Assembly: GCA_021613335.1 (NCBI GenBank)
Contig: JAJTWR010000305.1
Location: 739,001 to 803,000 of the forward strand
Reading direction: 5' to 3'
Length of the DNA: 64,000 nt
Source: Whitmania pigra
Taxonomy: Eukaryota; Annelida; Clitellata; Hirudinida; Haemopidae
This document shows positions 33,081 through 46,762 of this stretch, in pieces. The position numbers and the translations under genes are program-made. Below the pieces are notes generated by a model. That model did no database searches and had not been told where the DNA came from. It saw nothing but the letters and a program-made list of their open reading frames with translations. Position 1 is the stretch's first letter; every line of letters begins with the position of its first letter.

Positions 33081-34161
33081 TTTTTAAAATGCCTTTCTTT
33101 TTTAGATGTTCTCTTTCCTTTCGAAACTTGCTGACTTTGATGAAAATTTGCGAACATTTGTTACAACATTGAATTTCAAAGTTCGTTATTAGATTTTAAA
33201 GCAGCTGGGTTTTTGAAAATGTTCCATGATTTTGTGATGTCATTTGAAAAAGAAAAATAATACTTTACCACCATTGTAGAATATTACCGAATTGTTATTT
33301 TACTCAAGCTATGGTAGAATGCTTAAAAAATGTGATATAATAATTGGTTATTTTGCAACTATTATAAACGACTTACAATTTCTAACAAAATCCCATTAGT
33401 AATATTTCTGGAATTTAATAAACGAAATACAGCTTAATCTTTTATGTCTTTTGAGGACCAGAATGACAGGTAATTGTCGCGAGTGCAAAAGTTATTGCAT
33501 AAATTCTAAAAATTTAAAATATCACATTTTAAAATTCTGTTTTCATGAATTTTATCATTTTGATGAGTGCACAATGTATCACGACGTTATTATGGTTTGA
33601 ATTGATATTTCTTTCTGCACAACAGTGGAAGGTTAGAAAGTTTTGTAGATACGAAATAATAATAACATAATGATAATGATAAGTCCATTTGTATAGCGCC
33701 GTAAGCGTAAGCGTCAAGGGCTCAACCATTTATATAGCTCCGCATTCAAGGGGCGCTTTGTAGCGGTGCAAGCTGGGTCGCGAACACGACTGTTGCTTTA
33801 ACCGTCGTTCGAAGATGATGTTTCAAAAATTTGCAAGAATTGAGAGCTACTAAAATGGTTATTTTTCATACTAATAATGCTGAAATTTGTATTAGTTTCA
33901 ATCCATATTCCCACATTTAGTAATAAAACATTTCATTCAAATTCACTTATGTTTTAACAAAATTATTATGTTTAAGTACAAGTATATATAGATAATTATA
34001 AAGACATCTATGGTATTACAAGGATTGTTCAAAAGTTTATTACAAGCAAATAACGAGATCAATGTTGATGTAATAGTAGTTCAATGTTATTATCAATCAT
34101 GCTTGCAATAGAAACTGATTAGTGCGGAGGAAACTGAAAGTTCAGAAGACGGATTAATTGT
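33081..34161. repeat. Segmental duplicate of 38095-39270 and 23005-23770
   Basis: The 33120-33520 part matches 38110-38560, a continuation of the CNG 3' flank duplicates. The 33530-34160 part matches the other two blocks and includes the SINE-like unit at 33687. No gene is seen. Confidence 0.65.
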
Positions 34162-34428
34162 TTATGAACACAATCCAGATGGTTCCAAGTAGTTGAAATT
34201 GACGCAGTTTTCCCGGCATGCAGAGGCACATTTGAGTTTACTTCTAATTCCTTGTAAAGCTTCAGACGGTTGATCAATGGCACAACCTGGTAGACCTTTG
34301 CAATCGAGAGTTTTGCCATAATATTTATGAATTATTATATGTTCTTTACTAACTACATAAATTAAAGTAAGGAGAAGAAAATTTGTCAAAAAGCTGACAA
34401 CGTCCATATTCGTTTTAATAATTTCCAA
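34162..34428 (-). pseudogene. Type-2 lectin exon 1, start codon lost and exons 2-4 deleted
   Basis: Matches exon 1 of copies E and J (FLTNFLLLTLIYVVS, LDCKGLPGCAID, CASACRENCVNFNYLEPSGLC). The initiator ATG is TTG, and the exon ends abruptly at SGLCS-stop. There it joins sequence equivalent to the region about 23710 downstream of copy E. Relative to E, roughly 1 kb containing the rest of the gene has been deleted. Confidence 0.85.
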
Positions 34429-34627
34429 GCATGTCAGACAGTCTTTTCATTAAACGGTGTTTTAAACTGGTTGCTTAGTTACCACTGACTTGCATCTGAA
34501 TTTATATATTAAAAATATATATCACGCAAATCGTATGCGTACAGTGCGCATGACGAAATGAAAAAGAATAAAAAAAGAAACAATTAAAAGTCAAAGTCGC
34601 GAATTAACGCATTAAAATGAGAAATTG

Positions 34628-35125
34628 TATATGAGTTCACGATTTAATTTGGCAGTGCATTCCATGGTTTTACAATCCTAGTGCAGAAAGAATGTTTGGC
34701 AACGTCTGTTGAAAATTTATCGTATCTAAGTTTGAAACTGCGCCCTTTCGTGGTAATCCTGGGGAGGAGTAACAGATACCTCAGGGGGGATTCCGCAAAG
34801 CCATTTAGTTATTTGAAGCAAAATGTTAAGTAGGCCATGAGGCGGCGTCTCTCCAGTGTCATAAGTTGAAGATGCCTTAGTCTTTCGATGTAGGGATATT
34901 TATCAACTGAGGTTATTGGGGGATTCAGAGGATTCGTTATCTGGTGAACAATATTCAAGAATTGGTCTAACGTAAGGGCAAAAGGCAAGTTATAAGACAT
35001 TCTGGTTTCTTGAGGAGAAAGATGCCCTCTGATCATCCATGAAACTTCTGCAGTGAGTGATTGTATCAATAATTCACGGATGATCTTGCTAATGTCTGGT
35101 TTTGTTCCTATCGAATGCAAAGATA
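34628..35125 (-). mobile_element. LINE ORF2 C-terminal fragment (copy 2)
   Basis: The minus strand, in two frames, carries LAFCPYVRPILEYCSP, then KYPYIERLRHLQLMTLERRR and LMAYLTFCFKLLNG. The LINE tail with KHSFCTRIVKPWNALPN follows. This is the RT thumb to C-terminus of a CR1/Jockey-type element. Unlike copies 1 and 3 it has no ADP/ATP-carrier insert, and a segment between the two motifs is deleted. Confidence 0.75.
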
Positions 35126-36400
35126 GAAGATAAATCGTCTCTGTTTATTAATAGCTTTGAGGAATGCCTCGTTTATTCTTGCATATGATTCCTACATAAG
35201 TCATACCTTGAATAAGAAATTCTTCTGTCATAGCAACATAAGCTACCTCCCATTACATTCTGACCACTTCTGTAACAAGGTGATGCCACTATTTTCACAA
35301 TACGTGCACCCTGAGTCTGGGACATCGTCTTCTGGAACTACCGTTATGTCTGATCCCGGAATATAATATTTTCATGGCAACGAACTTTATCCAAATGTAT
35401 CGAAAAGCAGCTAGCCATGTTTTAGAACTTAAATTTTTACAAATTTGCCAAAGTATTTCAATAAAAATTCTAGCGATAGAAAATTCATTTTATGTATTTC
35501 AATAAACAGGGACCATTTTGTCACTAATAAAGCTGCACTCTAGAAATGTTTTGGATTTAATTATCCAGATATTTTGAAAGTTTAAAAACAAAATAAATAA
35601 AATGAAGTTTTTTACAAACTACCCTGAATTACAATTTATGAATTAAACATGAGAAAGATTTTTATGCAATAACATGGATGACTTGGGAAATTAGTTTTTT
35701 TTAAAAATGATTTCAATAAATGGCTGAATATTCAATATTTCTATTGAAACGGCTAACATTTTGAAATAACCCGGGAGCCCGCAAATAAGCATCTTAACTA
35801 ATAAGTTTATTAGAGCATGTAGTTAAGTGTTTAAGGATTGAGATATTTAAGGATGCAAATGGATATTTGGGCTTCTGAATTGCCTCGACTCTCGCTGATT
35901 GTCATGTGATTAGCGAGAATGCTTTTTTAAACAATAATAGCGATACCACGTGCACGGAAAAGATACTAAATATAATTAAATATAAATTTAATTACATTAG
36001 CAATATAAACTTATTTAATTTCAAAAACTGCGTTTACAACAATATTCTACATCACACTTACTAATCAACAATGAGTCTAATTTCACAGGTGAGATTTGTA
36101 TAACGATGACAAAACATATTTAGCATTTTGCTGCAGGCTGTCCGTGAGACAAAGAATGTAAAAACATGATTAAAAAATTTTAATTTGGCAATTGGTTTGG
36201 AAATGTTTAAAGATTTATTTAGAATTATGTATATTAATTAATAGTATTAATCAAACATATTATTATATTAATAATAATAATAATCAATTTATATGACATA
36301 GCATAAGAGACGCTTTTTGTCTTCGCTGTCCCATGAAGTTTCAAATATGTCAAACAAATCTAACAATCCTTTTGACTTCGCTGTCCCATGAAGTTCCAAA
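35126..36400. other. Intergenic, dispersed duplicates
   Basis: No gene is seen. The part 35450-35760 matches 41870-42175, and 36085-36230 matches 42225-42350. A motif around GTCTTCGCTGTCCCATGAAG occurs at about 36320 and 36380 and again at 43215. Confidence 0.5.
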
Positions 36401-36600
36401 TATTTCAAACAAATCTAACTTTAAAATGAAAATTGTGAAATATTTCAAACAAATCTAACTTTAAAATGAAAATTGTGAAATATTTCAAACAAATCTAACT
36501 TTAAAATGAAAATTGTCAAATATTTCAAACAAATCTAACTTTAAAATGAAAATTGTCAAATATTTCAAACAAATCTAACTTTAAAATGAAAATTGTCAAT
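36401..36600. repeat. Five exact-length 40-bp tandem repeats
   Basis: Five consecutive 40-bp units beginning TATTTCAAACAAATCTAACT and followed by TTAAAATGAAAATTGT(G/C)AAA. They start at 36401, 36441, 36481, 36521 and 36561 and differ at only one or two positions. Half-units precede the array near 36341. The array is a young minisatellite. Confidence 0.95.
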
Positions 36601-36783
36601 CTAAAAAGTCCAAAGTCTAGTGCAAATTAAAAATATATTTAGAAGCAGCTGTTTAAAGAATATAAATCAATTTCTCTGAAAATTTCTTCCTAGAATTTTG
36701 CAAAAATCTCTATTTATAAATTATTATATTTTCTTTACTAACTACATAAATTAAAGTAAGGAGAAGAAAATTGGTCAAATTTG

Positions 36784-37130
36784 GAAAATTAGTCTGATTC
36801 TTTTATTTTAAATTACAGACTAATTTTTGGTTAAAGATTCTGAACTCTGACTCTGATGTCATTGAATGTACACTTCATGAGAATATCAGTGTTTTATCAA
36901 CCTGATTAAATCACTTTAAATTACACATCTAGTCATCATTCTTTATTCGAATAAGAACATTAGTTATTTTTAGTCAAAATAGGTTGGATTCATCTTTAAT
37001 GAATTGAAAGTAGACGTGGCCTTTCGGCAGTCCAATTTTTGTGGAATATTTTATTCTAAGCCACGCCAAAATAATTAAGTCGAAAAAAAAAAATAAGAAC
37101 TCAAATTAAATTTAATATAATACCTTCATA
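36784..37130. repeat. Duplicate of the SLC66A2 upstream flank
   Basis: Matches 54920-55300, including CATTGAATGTACACTTCATG and the stretch around GACGTGGCCTTTCGGCAGTC. It stops just before the SLC66A2 start codon and joins CNG intron 13 sequence. Confidence 0.75.
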
Positions 37131-37190
37131 AAATTGTTTCTATTATTATCTATGAATAACCACATAATTAATTTCTGACATTGGCACAAG

Positions 37191-38056
37191 GAAACTCCTT
37201 TCCAAAAACAAGAAACCTGACGACAAGGTGAAAGAAGAGCCTCGGGAAGCACCGCCAGAAGACACGGGACCAAAACTATATCAGACCGTTCTTAAGGTTG
37301 GCAGATCGACTTTGAAAATTTCCAAAATATAATAATTCGAAACATTTAAACTTCAGTTGTGTTGCAGTATGAACAGGATTTTCAGAGACCTTTTTAATTG
37401 CAAACGAGTTTTACTAGCTGAACAGCACCTTGTTTATTTGTTTTGTCGTTTGAGCTTATTTTAATTATCAAAACCAGGTTGTTGAAATAAGTGAAGAACT
37501 AAGAAACAAACTGCCAGTTCTTAGTTTCCAGGCCTGGAGTTCAAATCCTACCCTGGCTCCAATCAGAAGATCAATTTATCAAGCTTCATGGAATTGTCTC
37601 TGAATCCATTATCAGCCTGAACGACTTTGCAAACGAAAGTATAAATCCGAGACGAAAGAGTTACAGAAAACAAAGAGAAAGTCTCACAGAAACAAACTCC
37701 AAAGCTTTGCAAGAGGAAAAAGGATGCCCACAAGAAGCTGCTGTCGGAGAACTTCCACCGCCTCAGACTTCCGAAAGTGGAGAAATCGTCTTCTTGCATC
37801 ATACTGAATCCACATTATCAGTAACATCATGCCCACGAGAAACATAACAAACTCAGAGCAAAGGCCCTCGATTGTCCGGTTCAAAAAAAATATAGGATTA
37901 GGATATAGGATAGCTTAGAAGAAGTCGAATCTGTTCCTAATCACAAACCAACTTCCATTTGTCCGACCAGCTATCTGTATAGCAAGATGCACCAGAAAAA
38001 TAAGATGGCTAGATCTAATAATTTAGAGGTCAATGAAGGTCATCAATCTGAATGAT
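37191..38056 (+). pseudogene. CNG channel pseudogene fragment (exons 14 and 15)
   Basis: An exon 14 copy (37191-37296) keeps the acceptor and donor context and the frame ([17 protein letters not shown]). An exon 15 copy starts after ACCAG at 37479 ([20 protein letters not shown]). About 130 nt of exon 15 are deleted after APIRRS, which shifts the frame to an early stop. The remainder can still be aligned to about 38056, with a short duplication near 37900 (ATAGGATTAGGATATAGGAT). Confidence 0.85.
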
Positions 38057-39307
38057 TTAAATATCACCTAAGCTTACATTTTTAAAATGCCTTTCTTTTT
38101 TAGATGTTCTCTTTCCTTTCGAAACTTGCTGACTTTGATGAAAATTTGCGAGCATTTGTTACCACATTGCATTTCAAAGTCAGCGAGGAAAAAATATATA
38201 TTAGATTTTAATCTAGCTGGGTTTTTGAAAATGTTCCATTATTTTGTGATGTCATTTAAAAAAGAAAAATAATACTTTACCACCATTGTAGAATATTACC
38301 GAATTGTTATTTTACTCAAGCTATGGTAGAATGCTTAAACAATGTGAAATAATAATTGATTTAAATTTTTAAAAAAATTTAATTTTGCAACTGTTATAAA
38401 CGACTTACAATTTCTAACAAAATCCCATTAGTAATATTTCTGGAATTTAATAAACGAAATGCAGCTTAATTCTTTATGTCTTTTGAGGACAAAAATGACA
38501 GGTACTTGTCGCGAGTGCAAAAGTTATTGCATAAATTCTAAAAATTTAAAATATCACATTTTAAAATTCTGTTTTCATGAATTTTATTATTTTGATGAGT
38601 GCACAATGTATCACGACGTTATTATGGTTTGAATTGAAATTTATTTCTGCACAACAGTGGAAGGTTAGAAAGTTTTGTAGATACGAAATAATAATAACAT
38701 AATGATAATGATAAGTCCATTTGTGTAGCGCCATAAGTGTAAGCGTTAGTGGCTCAACCATTTATATAGCTCCGCATTCAAGGGGCGCTTTGTGGCGGTG
38801 CAAGCTGGGTCGCGAACACGACACGTAACGACTGTTGCGTTCGCAGACACGCTACCCTCTGACACGCCATTAGGCATGATGTTTCAAAAATTTTCATGAA
38901 TAAAGGCTGACATCCATAGAACAAATTAACAGAGACTTTATTGAGAGCTACTAAAATGGTTACTTTTCAGACTAATAATGCTGAAATTTGTATTAGTTTC
39001 AAGCCACATTCCCACAATTAGTAATAAAACATTTCATTCAAATTCACTTATGTTTTAACAAAATTATTATGTTTAAGCACAAGTATATATAGATAATTAT
39101 AAAGACATCTATGGTATTACAAGGATTGTTCAAAAGTTTGTTACAAGCAAATAACGAAATCAATGTTGATGTAATAGTAGTTCAATGTTATTATCAATCA
39201 TGCTTGCAATAGAAACTGATTAGTGCTGAGGAAACTGAAAGTTCAGAAGACGGATTAATTGTTTATGAACAAACCAACTTAAAATTCATTAAATTTGCAT
39301 GGCAAAT
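38057..39307. repeat. Segmental duplicate of 33080-34160 and 23005-23770
   Basis: No gene is seen. It carries the SINE-like unit at 38719 and leads into lectin copy J in the same order as the block before copy E, so flank and gene were duplicated together. Confidence 0.65.
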
Positions 39308-40593
39308 TCAGAAATCGCCAAAGATTTCAACTTCACACAAAGCCATATAACCTCCAACACCAACGTTGTTCACAGGCATCTGATGAACTATTGCATACCT
39401 ACCAGACGGAATGGTTGCTTTGCAATCGATTCTGATCCAAGTGGCATTAGCTCTAGGACCGCTATATACACCACAGAATGGGTACTGATTTCTGATTGGC
39501 TCCTTTACAAGCCAGGAATCATTCGTGACCCCGATGGTAAGGCCCTTGTACCTGTAGTCTTCAAATTGTATTGATATTTGAAAATAATACTTAATCTGAA
39601 TAAAGTTAATTAATATTTATATTTTAATATTTAATCGTTGAAATGTTATATTAAACTTTATCAAAAGATTTCCTCCGGTTAATAAACAATAATGCCTAAT
39701 AATATGAAACGTTCTATGTTAAGTGAAATGGATTTACAGACATTTAATTAATCTAGCAAGTGATTCACAGCGGACAAAAAAGCTATCTGAAATTAAATTT
39801 GACACTTAAAATAAACTAAAATAACTAACACAGATAAACGTTGTGAAAATTATTTCTGGTCAGGATACGTACGTAGCTAACGGTAACGTAACGAACCAAA
39901 TCCACCATGAACCAGTTGTTTTCGAAATCTTCACCATTTGTTTTGCTGCATTCGCCATTTTTAACCGTCATTCCATACAAACCATCAACTGCTAGCCAAG
40001 AAGAATAGGGTATGTTTAGTTCACGAAAAGTTGAACTTTGACAAGTTCTTCGGTATTTGGAAAGATTTTCTCCTTCGTAAAACATAAAGGAATTAGTTGT
40101 AAACTCGTTTGAAATTGTCATTGCTCAAAATTTTGTTTTAAAATTATTTTTGGCCTAAAATTAATTAAGAAGATTTACCCAGAATTCCGAATGTCAGGTG
40201 ACTCTAAAATATTACAAATATTTCGATCAGTTATGTTAATTATTCACAATGTAATAATGAAAAATACTTTACATCGTAACTCGTGCACATTGTCTCATTT
40301 GTAATCTTGAACGGAGTATGTTCAAACAGCAGACACAATCCAGATTGTTTCAAGTAGTTGAAATTGATGCAGTGTTCCAGGCATGCAGAGGCACATTTGA
40401 GTTTACTTCTAATTCCTCGTAAAGTTTTAGACGGTTGATCAATGGCACAACCTGGTACCCCTTTGCAATCGAGAGTCCTGCTATAATATTTATGAATTAT
40501 TATATTTTCTTTACTAACTACATAAATTAAAGTAAGGAGAAGAAAATTGGTCAAAAAGCTGACAACATCCATATTCGTTTTAATAATTTCCAT
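39308..40593 (-). CDS. PAN + fucolectin-type secreted protein, copy J (type 2, full length)
   Basis: Exons on the minus strand are 40593-40273, 40203-40179 (25 nt), 40072-39830 and 39558-39308, giving 279 residues in frame. Signal peptide MDVVSFLTNFLLLTLIYVVS. PAN: LDCKGVPGCAID, CASACLEHCINFNYLKQSGLC, CTSYD. Linker SHLTFGIL. FTP: CQSST, YSSWLAVDGLYGMTV, GECSKTNG, NNWFMVDLVRYV, PFCGVYSGPRANATW, GRYAIVHQMP, GGYMALCEVEIFGDF. It is the intact reference for copy E. The usual CSHT motif reads CSKT here. The Cys-Cys pair of eel-type fucolectins is absent, as in all copies. Confidence 0.85.
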
Positions 40594-40734
40594 GCATGTC
40601 AGACAATCTTTTCATTAAACTGTGTTTTATACTGGTTGCTTAGTTACCACTGATTTGCATTGGAATTTATATATTATAAAATATATATCACGCATATCGA
40701 ATGCGTAAAGTGCGCATGACGAAAAGAAAAATGA

Positions 40735-40850
40735 AGGTCATCAAATCTGCGAGATTTATGTTTCTGATGAAGGGTGTTGGAGCCATCATCCTCAGGGGTG
40801 TTGATGGTGCCGGTATGTTTTCTGGATTCGACAAGTTGTCTTGAGGGATT
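40735..40850 (+). pseudogene. ADP/ATP carrier pseudogene fragment (copy 2)
   Basis: Reads MKVIKSARFMFLMKGVGAII, then LRGVDGAGMFSGFDKLS and a stop. It is the C-terminal end of the same fragment seen at 25600-25885, without that copy's frameshift. It sits in the same LINE context, so insert and LINE were duplicated as one unit. Confidence 0.8.
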
Positions 40851-41070
40851 TGGTAAATTTTTTGTGTATTTTTTAAACTCTATCAATTAGATATTTGCGT
40901 TGAGAGTTCCATACTGGTGAACAATATTCAAGAATTGGTCTAACGTAAATGCAAAAGGCAAGTTGTAAGACATCCTGGGTCCTTGAGGAGAAAGATGCCC
41001 TCTGATCATCCATGAAACTTCTGCAGGTATATGAGTGATTGTACCAATAATTCAAGGATAATGTCTGGTT
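40851..41070 (-). mobile_element. LINE ORF2 fragment (copy 3)
   Basis: The minus strand encodes SRTQDVLQLAFCIYVRPILE, YCSPVWNSQRKYLIDRV and then KIHKKFTK. This is the diagnostic post-RT motif (YxxYVRPILEYxSPVW...LIDxxEKVQRRFTK) of CR1/Jockey-like LINEs. The downstream part is replaced by the carrier fragment. Confidence 0.8.
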
Positions 41071-42435
41071 TTTGGTTCGGATCCTCTAAAGCCTTGTCAT
41101 GCATTTTGACAAAAGGATGATCGACTTACCTTTTTTGGGAGCATGTTATACTAAAGTTTTGTTTCTATCGAATGCAAAGATAGAAGATAAATCGTCTCTG
41201 TTTATTAATAGCTTTGAGGAATGCCTCGTGTATTCTTGCATATGATTCCTACATAAGTCATATCTTGAATAAGAAATTCTTCTGTCAAAGCAACGCTTGT
41301 GAATACACCATTAATGTTACCTCCCATTACATTCTGACCACTTTTGAAACAAGGTGATGTCACTATTTTCACAACACGTGCACTCTGAGTCTGATCTCTG
41401 AATTCATTTGGTTGCCTCCCAAGATTTTTTTGAAAGGGGATTAAAAAGCTCCAAAGTAAATGGGCAAAGGTTATATCTAATGATGATGAGTATTTTGTGG
41501 AACAATAAAAATTTTTCAATAATATTTCATTCAATTATTATTCCTAACAAAAATAGGGACAGGAATTTCAGGTACCCCTAATATCTAAAGAATTAATCTA
41601 ATTTTCAGTTTACACTTCATTTTCTTGCAGTAATACGGACAAAGAACACCCGGTATTTCATGGATTTTGTCAGCTATGTCATTAACTAGGAAATAAAAAG
41701 CCTTTTGTAAATGATGGTGGTTGTTAAGTTCAATTGAATATATAGCTTGATGATTACAACATTATTTAATGAAACTGACACTGTAACGAAGAGAACTAAA
41801 TAGGTTTACTAAAATATAAAAAAAATGGTGCTGTTTTTGAAAGAAAATATTTTTGAAAAATATCTTTTTCAATGTAAAAAAAATTCTAGCGATAGAAAAT
41901 TCATTTTATGTATTTCAACAAACAGGGATCATTTTGTCACTAATAAAGCAGCACTCTAGAAATGTTTTGGATTTAAATATCCAGATATTTTGGAAGTCTA
42001 AAAACAAAATAATTAAAATCAACTTTATTACAAACTACGCGGAATTACAATTTACAAATTAAACATGAGATATATTGTTATGCAATATCGTGGATGACTT
42101 GGGAAATTAGTAAATTTAAAAATGCTTTCAATAAATGGCTGAATATTCAATATTTCTATTGAAACGGCTAACATATTTTACATCAAACTTGCTAATCAAC
42201 AATGAGTTATTGCAGGATAATTTCACAGGTGAGATCTGTATGACGATGACAAAACATATTTAGCATTTTGCTGCAGGCTGTCCGCGAGACAAAGAATTTA
42301 AAAACATTATTAAAAAACTTTATTTAGGTGATTGATTTGGAAATGTTTATAGATGTTTAAGAAACAAAGCCCAACAATGATAATGGCAATGACAATGACA
42401 ATGATAATGACTATGACAATGGTAATGATAACGGT
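41071..42435. other. Intergenic, dispersed duplicates
   Basis: The part 41160-41400 repeats 26090-26340 and 35100-35320, and 41870-42340 repeats parts of 35450-36230. No gene is supported. Confidence 0.5.
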
Positions 42436-43141
<706 letters not shown>

Positions 43142-43358
43142 AATAATAATAATAATTATAATATTAATATTAATAATAAATTTATAAGGCATAGCATAAG
43201 CGCCGCCTTTTGTCTTCGCTGTCCCATGAAGTTCCAAATATTTCAAGCAGGTTCAACGATAAAATGACACTTGTCAATCTTGTCCAAACTAAAAATATAT
43301 TTAAATGTTTAAATTTAAATATAAATCATGGCATACGAATATCTCTGAAGGTTTCTTC

Positions 43359-44524
43359 CTAGAATTTTGCAAAAATCTGGATTTCGCATAAAGTGAGATA
43401 TCCGCCGTAGGTAAAATCAAAAAGTTGCATCTGGTGAATTATTACGTATCTGGAGGATGGTAGGAATGATTGGCAGTTTATCGTGATCCAAGTGGAATTT
43501 GCTCTAGGGCCAGTATAGACGCCACAGACTGGGTATTGGTTTCTGATGGGAACTTTGATAAGCCAAGAATCATTTGTGATTCCAATGGTGAGGTTGTTGT
43601 ATCTATCAGCTTAAAGTTAGTTTTTATTAAAAATTAATTCATAAGTTATAATTGTTAATATCATATGATGTTTTTAGATATCAGAAGAGATTTTATTAAA
43701 TACTTTATTAGCCATTTCGTACTTTTTATTTGCAAATTATGACAAAAATAATATCAAACCAAGTCGTATATTGATCGGGCAGAGCCTGGTGAGAACATTA
43801 ACGTGCGAGATGATCACGTAATAAACTAAATCCACCATGAACCAGTTGTTTTCCGAGTCATTTCCATTTGTGTGACTGCATTCTCCAAGAGGTACAACTG
43901 TTCCATTCTTATTGTCCACAGCCAGCCATGATCCGTAGACCACATTTTTTGGAATGTGAGTTGTGCTTTGACAGGTTCTGCGAAACTTTGCAATATTCTC
44001 GCCTTAGAAAATCGTTTCAACATTACTCAATATTGGTTAAAGTGTACCTAAGTTTTTATTAAATTTTAAAATTTATACAAGACGAAGCACAAACTTTGGC
44101 TGGCATAAATCCTTGGATCATCCTTTACATCACTCTAATAAATAAGTCTTGTAATTATGGTGATTTTCTAATATTCTAAAGTAATTTGTAAAAAAGAGAT
44201 AAAACCTACATCATAGCCAATGCATGAAGTGGCGGTTGTAATTTTATAAGGATTGCAATCAAATAGCAGACATTTTCTTGATAAATACCGATAATTGAAA
44301 CTGATGCAAAACGCATGGATGTTACACAGAACCGCGCACTGTAATTCGTTTTGAGATCCACTGATTTCTTTTCTAGGTTCATCAAAAGCACAGGCTGGTC
44401 TTCCTTTGCAATCCAAAGTCATGCGATACGTTTTATAAGTATATGCATCGCCTTTCATTCCGAAATTTAATCTAATGATCAAACCTAATAAGCATTTCAA
44501 TGTGAAATAGTGTTTTGCCTGCAT
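43359..44524 (-). CDS. PAN + fucolectin-type secreted protein, copy K (type 3)
   Basis: Exons on the minus strand: 44524-44210, a tentative 28-nt linker 44122-44095, then 44002-43760 and 43609-43359. With that linker the protein is 278 residues in frame. The ATG opens MQAKHYFTLKCLLGLIIRLN, a signal peptide. PAN: TLDCKGRPACAFDEP, CAVLCNIHAFCISFNYRYLSRKC, SCIGYD. FTP: GENIAK-like start, CQSTT, YGSWLAVDNKNGTVV, GECSHTNG, NNWFMVDLVYYV, PVCGVYTGPRANSTW, SSRYVIIHQM, LTLCEIQIF. The exon 3 donor is GTTTGA, weaker than the GTTAGT of its sisters. The linker exon rests on phase and weak splice sites only. Confidence 0.75.
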
Positions 44525-45421
44525 GGTGGAACGGCTTAAGACATCGCATATAAAATTTTATTCCAAAATATAGTCTAGATTCCTTTGTTAGCTTTAAAAA
44601 GTGTCATGGTTACCACTATTCATTTAAAAGAATAAAAAGAGAAAGCATGATTAATTGCGATCCTCTTTGAAATAGATTCTATTTAAGTCATTTGAGCGAA
44701 TAAGTTACGTTAAATACATACCTAGTGAATGCATGGCCACCTAATGGGGGATGGGGGCAAGTGTCTAGGGACACGTCAATTTGTTGGGGACCTGCTCAAG
44801 TTTTAAAATGTTAAAATATTACTGCTGTGACTTGCGTTTCAATAACCGATAAATAAAACAGCTTCCTGACTGTTCTGAAGAAGTTATTTGAAACAGTCTT
44901 TGTAAGGCGGTTTTTCTTATTTTGAAAGTAATCGTTAATTAAGTTATTCTGCTTAGGTTTGTTAAATATTTTATTATGCCTATATTTGTGTTTTAGCCTT
45001 AAATTATTTTTTTCGAAATGGAGATATGCAGTGAACTGGCCTAGGAGTCATTAAGTACTCCTTTAAAATTCATTGCAAGCAAACCACCGAACAACATTAA
45101 GATCATCAAGTCTAAGAATGAAACATTATTTTATTGAAATAGACGACAACAACCATTGAGGTCCATTCCATCTGGGAATTCGTTTAAGTTTAGAAAGTAG
45201 GTCAGTTGCATTTCGTCCACATTTATCGTTTGACAGGTTATTGATAGAAAGCAAGTAATCTAAAGTTTAAGAACAATCGCCGCAAAACAATGTCAATCCT
45301 TCACAAATTGTTGACAAAAAATGCACAACGTTATACATACTTTATCTACATCTAACATTTTATGATCAATAAACTTATTGCTCTAATAAAACTAAATATC
45401 TTAAACAAATCGGCTTTATTT
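44525..45421. repeat. Duplicated flank sequences between copies K and L
   Basis: The part 44525-44860 matches 15123-15450, and 44860-45421 is the type-1 3' flank with minus-strand AATAAA near 45130. No gene is seen. Confidence 0.6.
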
Positions 45422-46762
45422 TTAAAATCTACCAAAAACTTGAAATTCGCACAAGGATAAAAACCCACCATTTATATCGTTTAACATTGCTTGGTAAACT
45501 ATGACGTATCTAGCTGAAGGAATAGAAGGTTTGCAAGAGATGGTGAACCAAGATGCATTCACGGGGGGTCCCAGGTACACACCACAAAGAGGATATTTGT
45601 TTCTGACGGGCGTCTTGACAAGCCAAGAATCATTTGTTACTCCGATGGTGAGGTCCTTATATCTTATAACTGAATTATTTCAATGCAATTATGATGTAAT
45701 GCTATGATCAAATTAATGAAAAGAACGAGATGGTAAGAAAGTCTAGCAATGTATTTTCATATGTTATGATTGTAGTAATTACGTTGTATGAAATTTATTA
45801 AATGTAATTTATATTTATAATATAGATATTGACATAATTATTTTATTAAATTAATTTTCGACATTGTATTGAAGCAATTTAACAACTTTGGTAAAAAATT
45901 CTTGCTCCAAAAGTATGATCATTTGGAATCTTTTAGGAAAATCATTTAAAACCACAGACACACAACGATAAGTGGCAGATGCACCTCTAAAAATTTATGA
46001 AAAGAAAATCACCATCCACGGAGAACATCAATAAACTAACAATAGACGTTCTCAGAAGTGAACCTGGCCAGGATGTTGACATTTTCGATGATTACGTAAT
46101 CAACCAAGTCGACCATGAACCAATTGTTCCTGGAATCACCGCCTGCTGTGTGAGAGCAATCGCCAGTATTGATGGAAGTTTTGTTCAAGTCATCCACTGC
46201 TAACCAAGAATGATAAATGAACTTGTCATCAATATACGTTGAACTATGGCAAGATCTCTTGAATTTGGAAAGATTTTCACCTTTAAAATAAAATTGTATA
46301 ATAGGTTTGCCATTTTTCTTACCCTTGAGAAGGCAAAATGGACCAGTATACTTACCACGATACTTAATTTTATCGCGTAAATTTGTACTCTGAAATATAT
46401 AAATGTTGAATGTTGACTAAACATATAAAATAGTCTTTAAATTAATTCGTGTTTACATCAAAACTGGAGCACAAATTTTGGTTTGTGATCATGAACGGAA
46501 TTTCGCTAAACAGCAAACACGATCTAGATCTGACTAAGTAGTTGAAATTGACGCAGTATCCCTTAACCACGCAAATAATTGCGCAGTGTAATTCGCTCCG
46601 AATGCCTTCCAATGATTCAGTCGGGTTGTCCAAAGCGCATCCTGATCTTCCCTCACAATCCAGAGTCCGTCGAAATATCTGGACATTTGGTAGAGGCATT
46701 TGGCTGTTGGTTATTTTTATTACGGCTATAAAGATAAGAACATTTAAAAACTGATTAGCCAT
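45422..46762 (-). CDS. PAN + fucolectin-type secreted protein, copy L (type 1)
   Basis: Exons on the minus strand are 46762-46457, 46389-46356 (34 nt), 46280-46041 and 45669-45422, giving 275 residues. Signal peptide MANQFLNVLIFIAVIKITNS. PAN: LDCEGRSGCALD, HCAIICVVKGYC, NYLVRSRSC, NLC. Linker STNLRDKIKYR, identical to copy B. FTP: CHSST (Gln to His), YHSWLAVDDLNKTSI, GDCSHT, NNWFMVDLVDYV, PLCGVYLGP, ARYVIVY, LSLCEFQVFGRF. The region upstream matches that of copy B, so B and L are close relatives far apart in the array. Confidence 0.85.
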
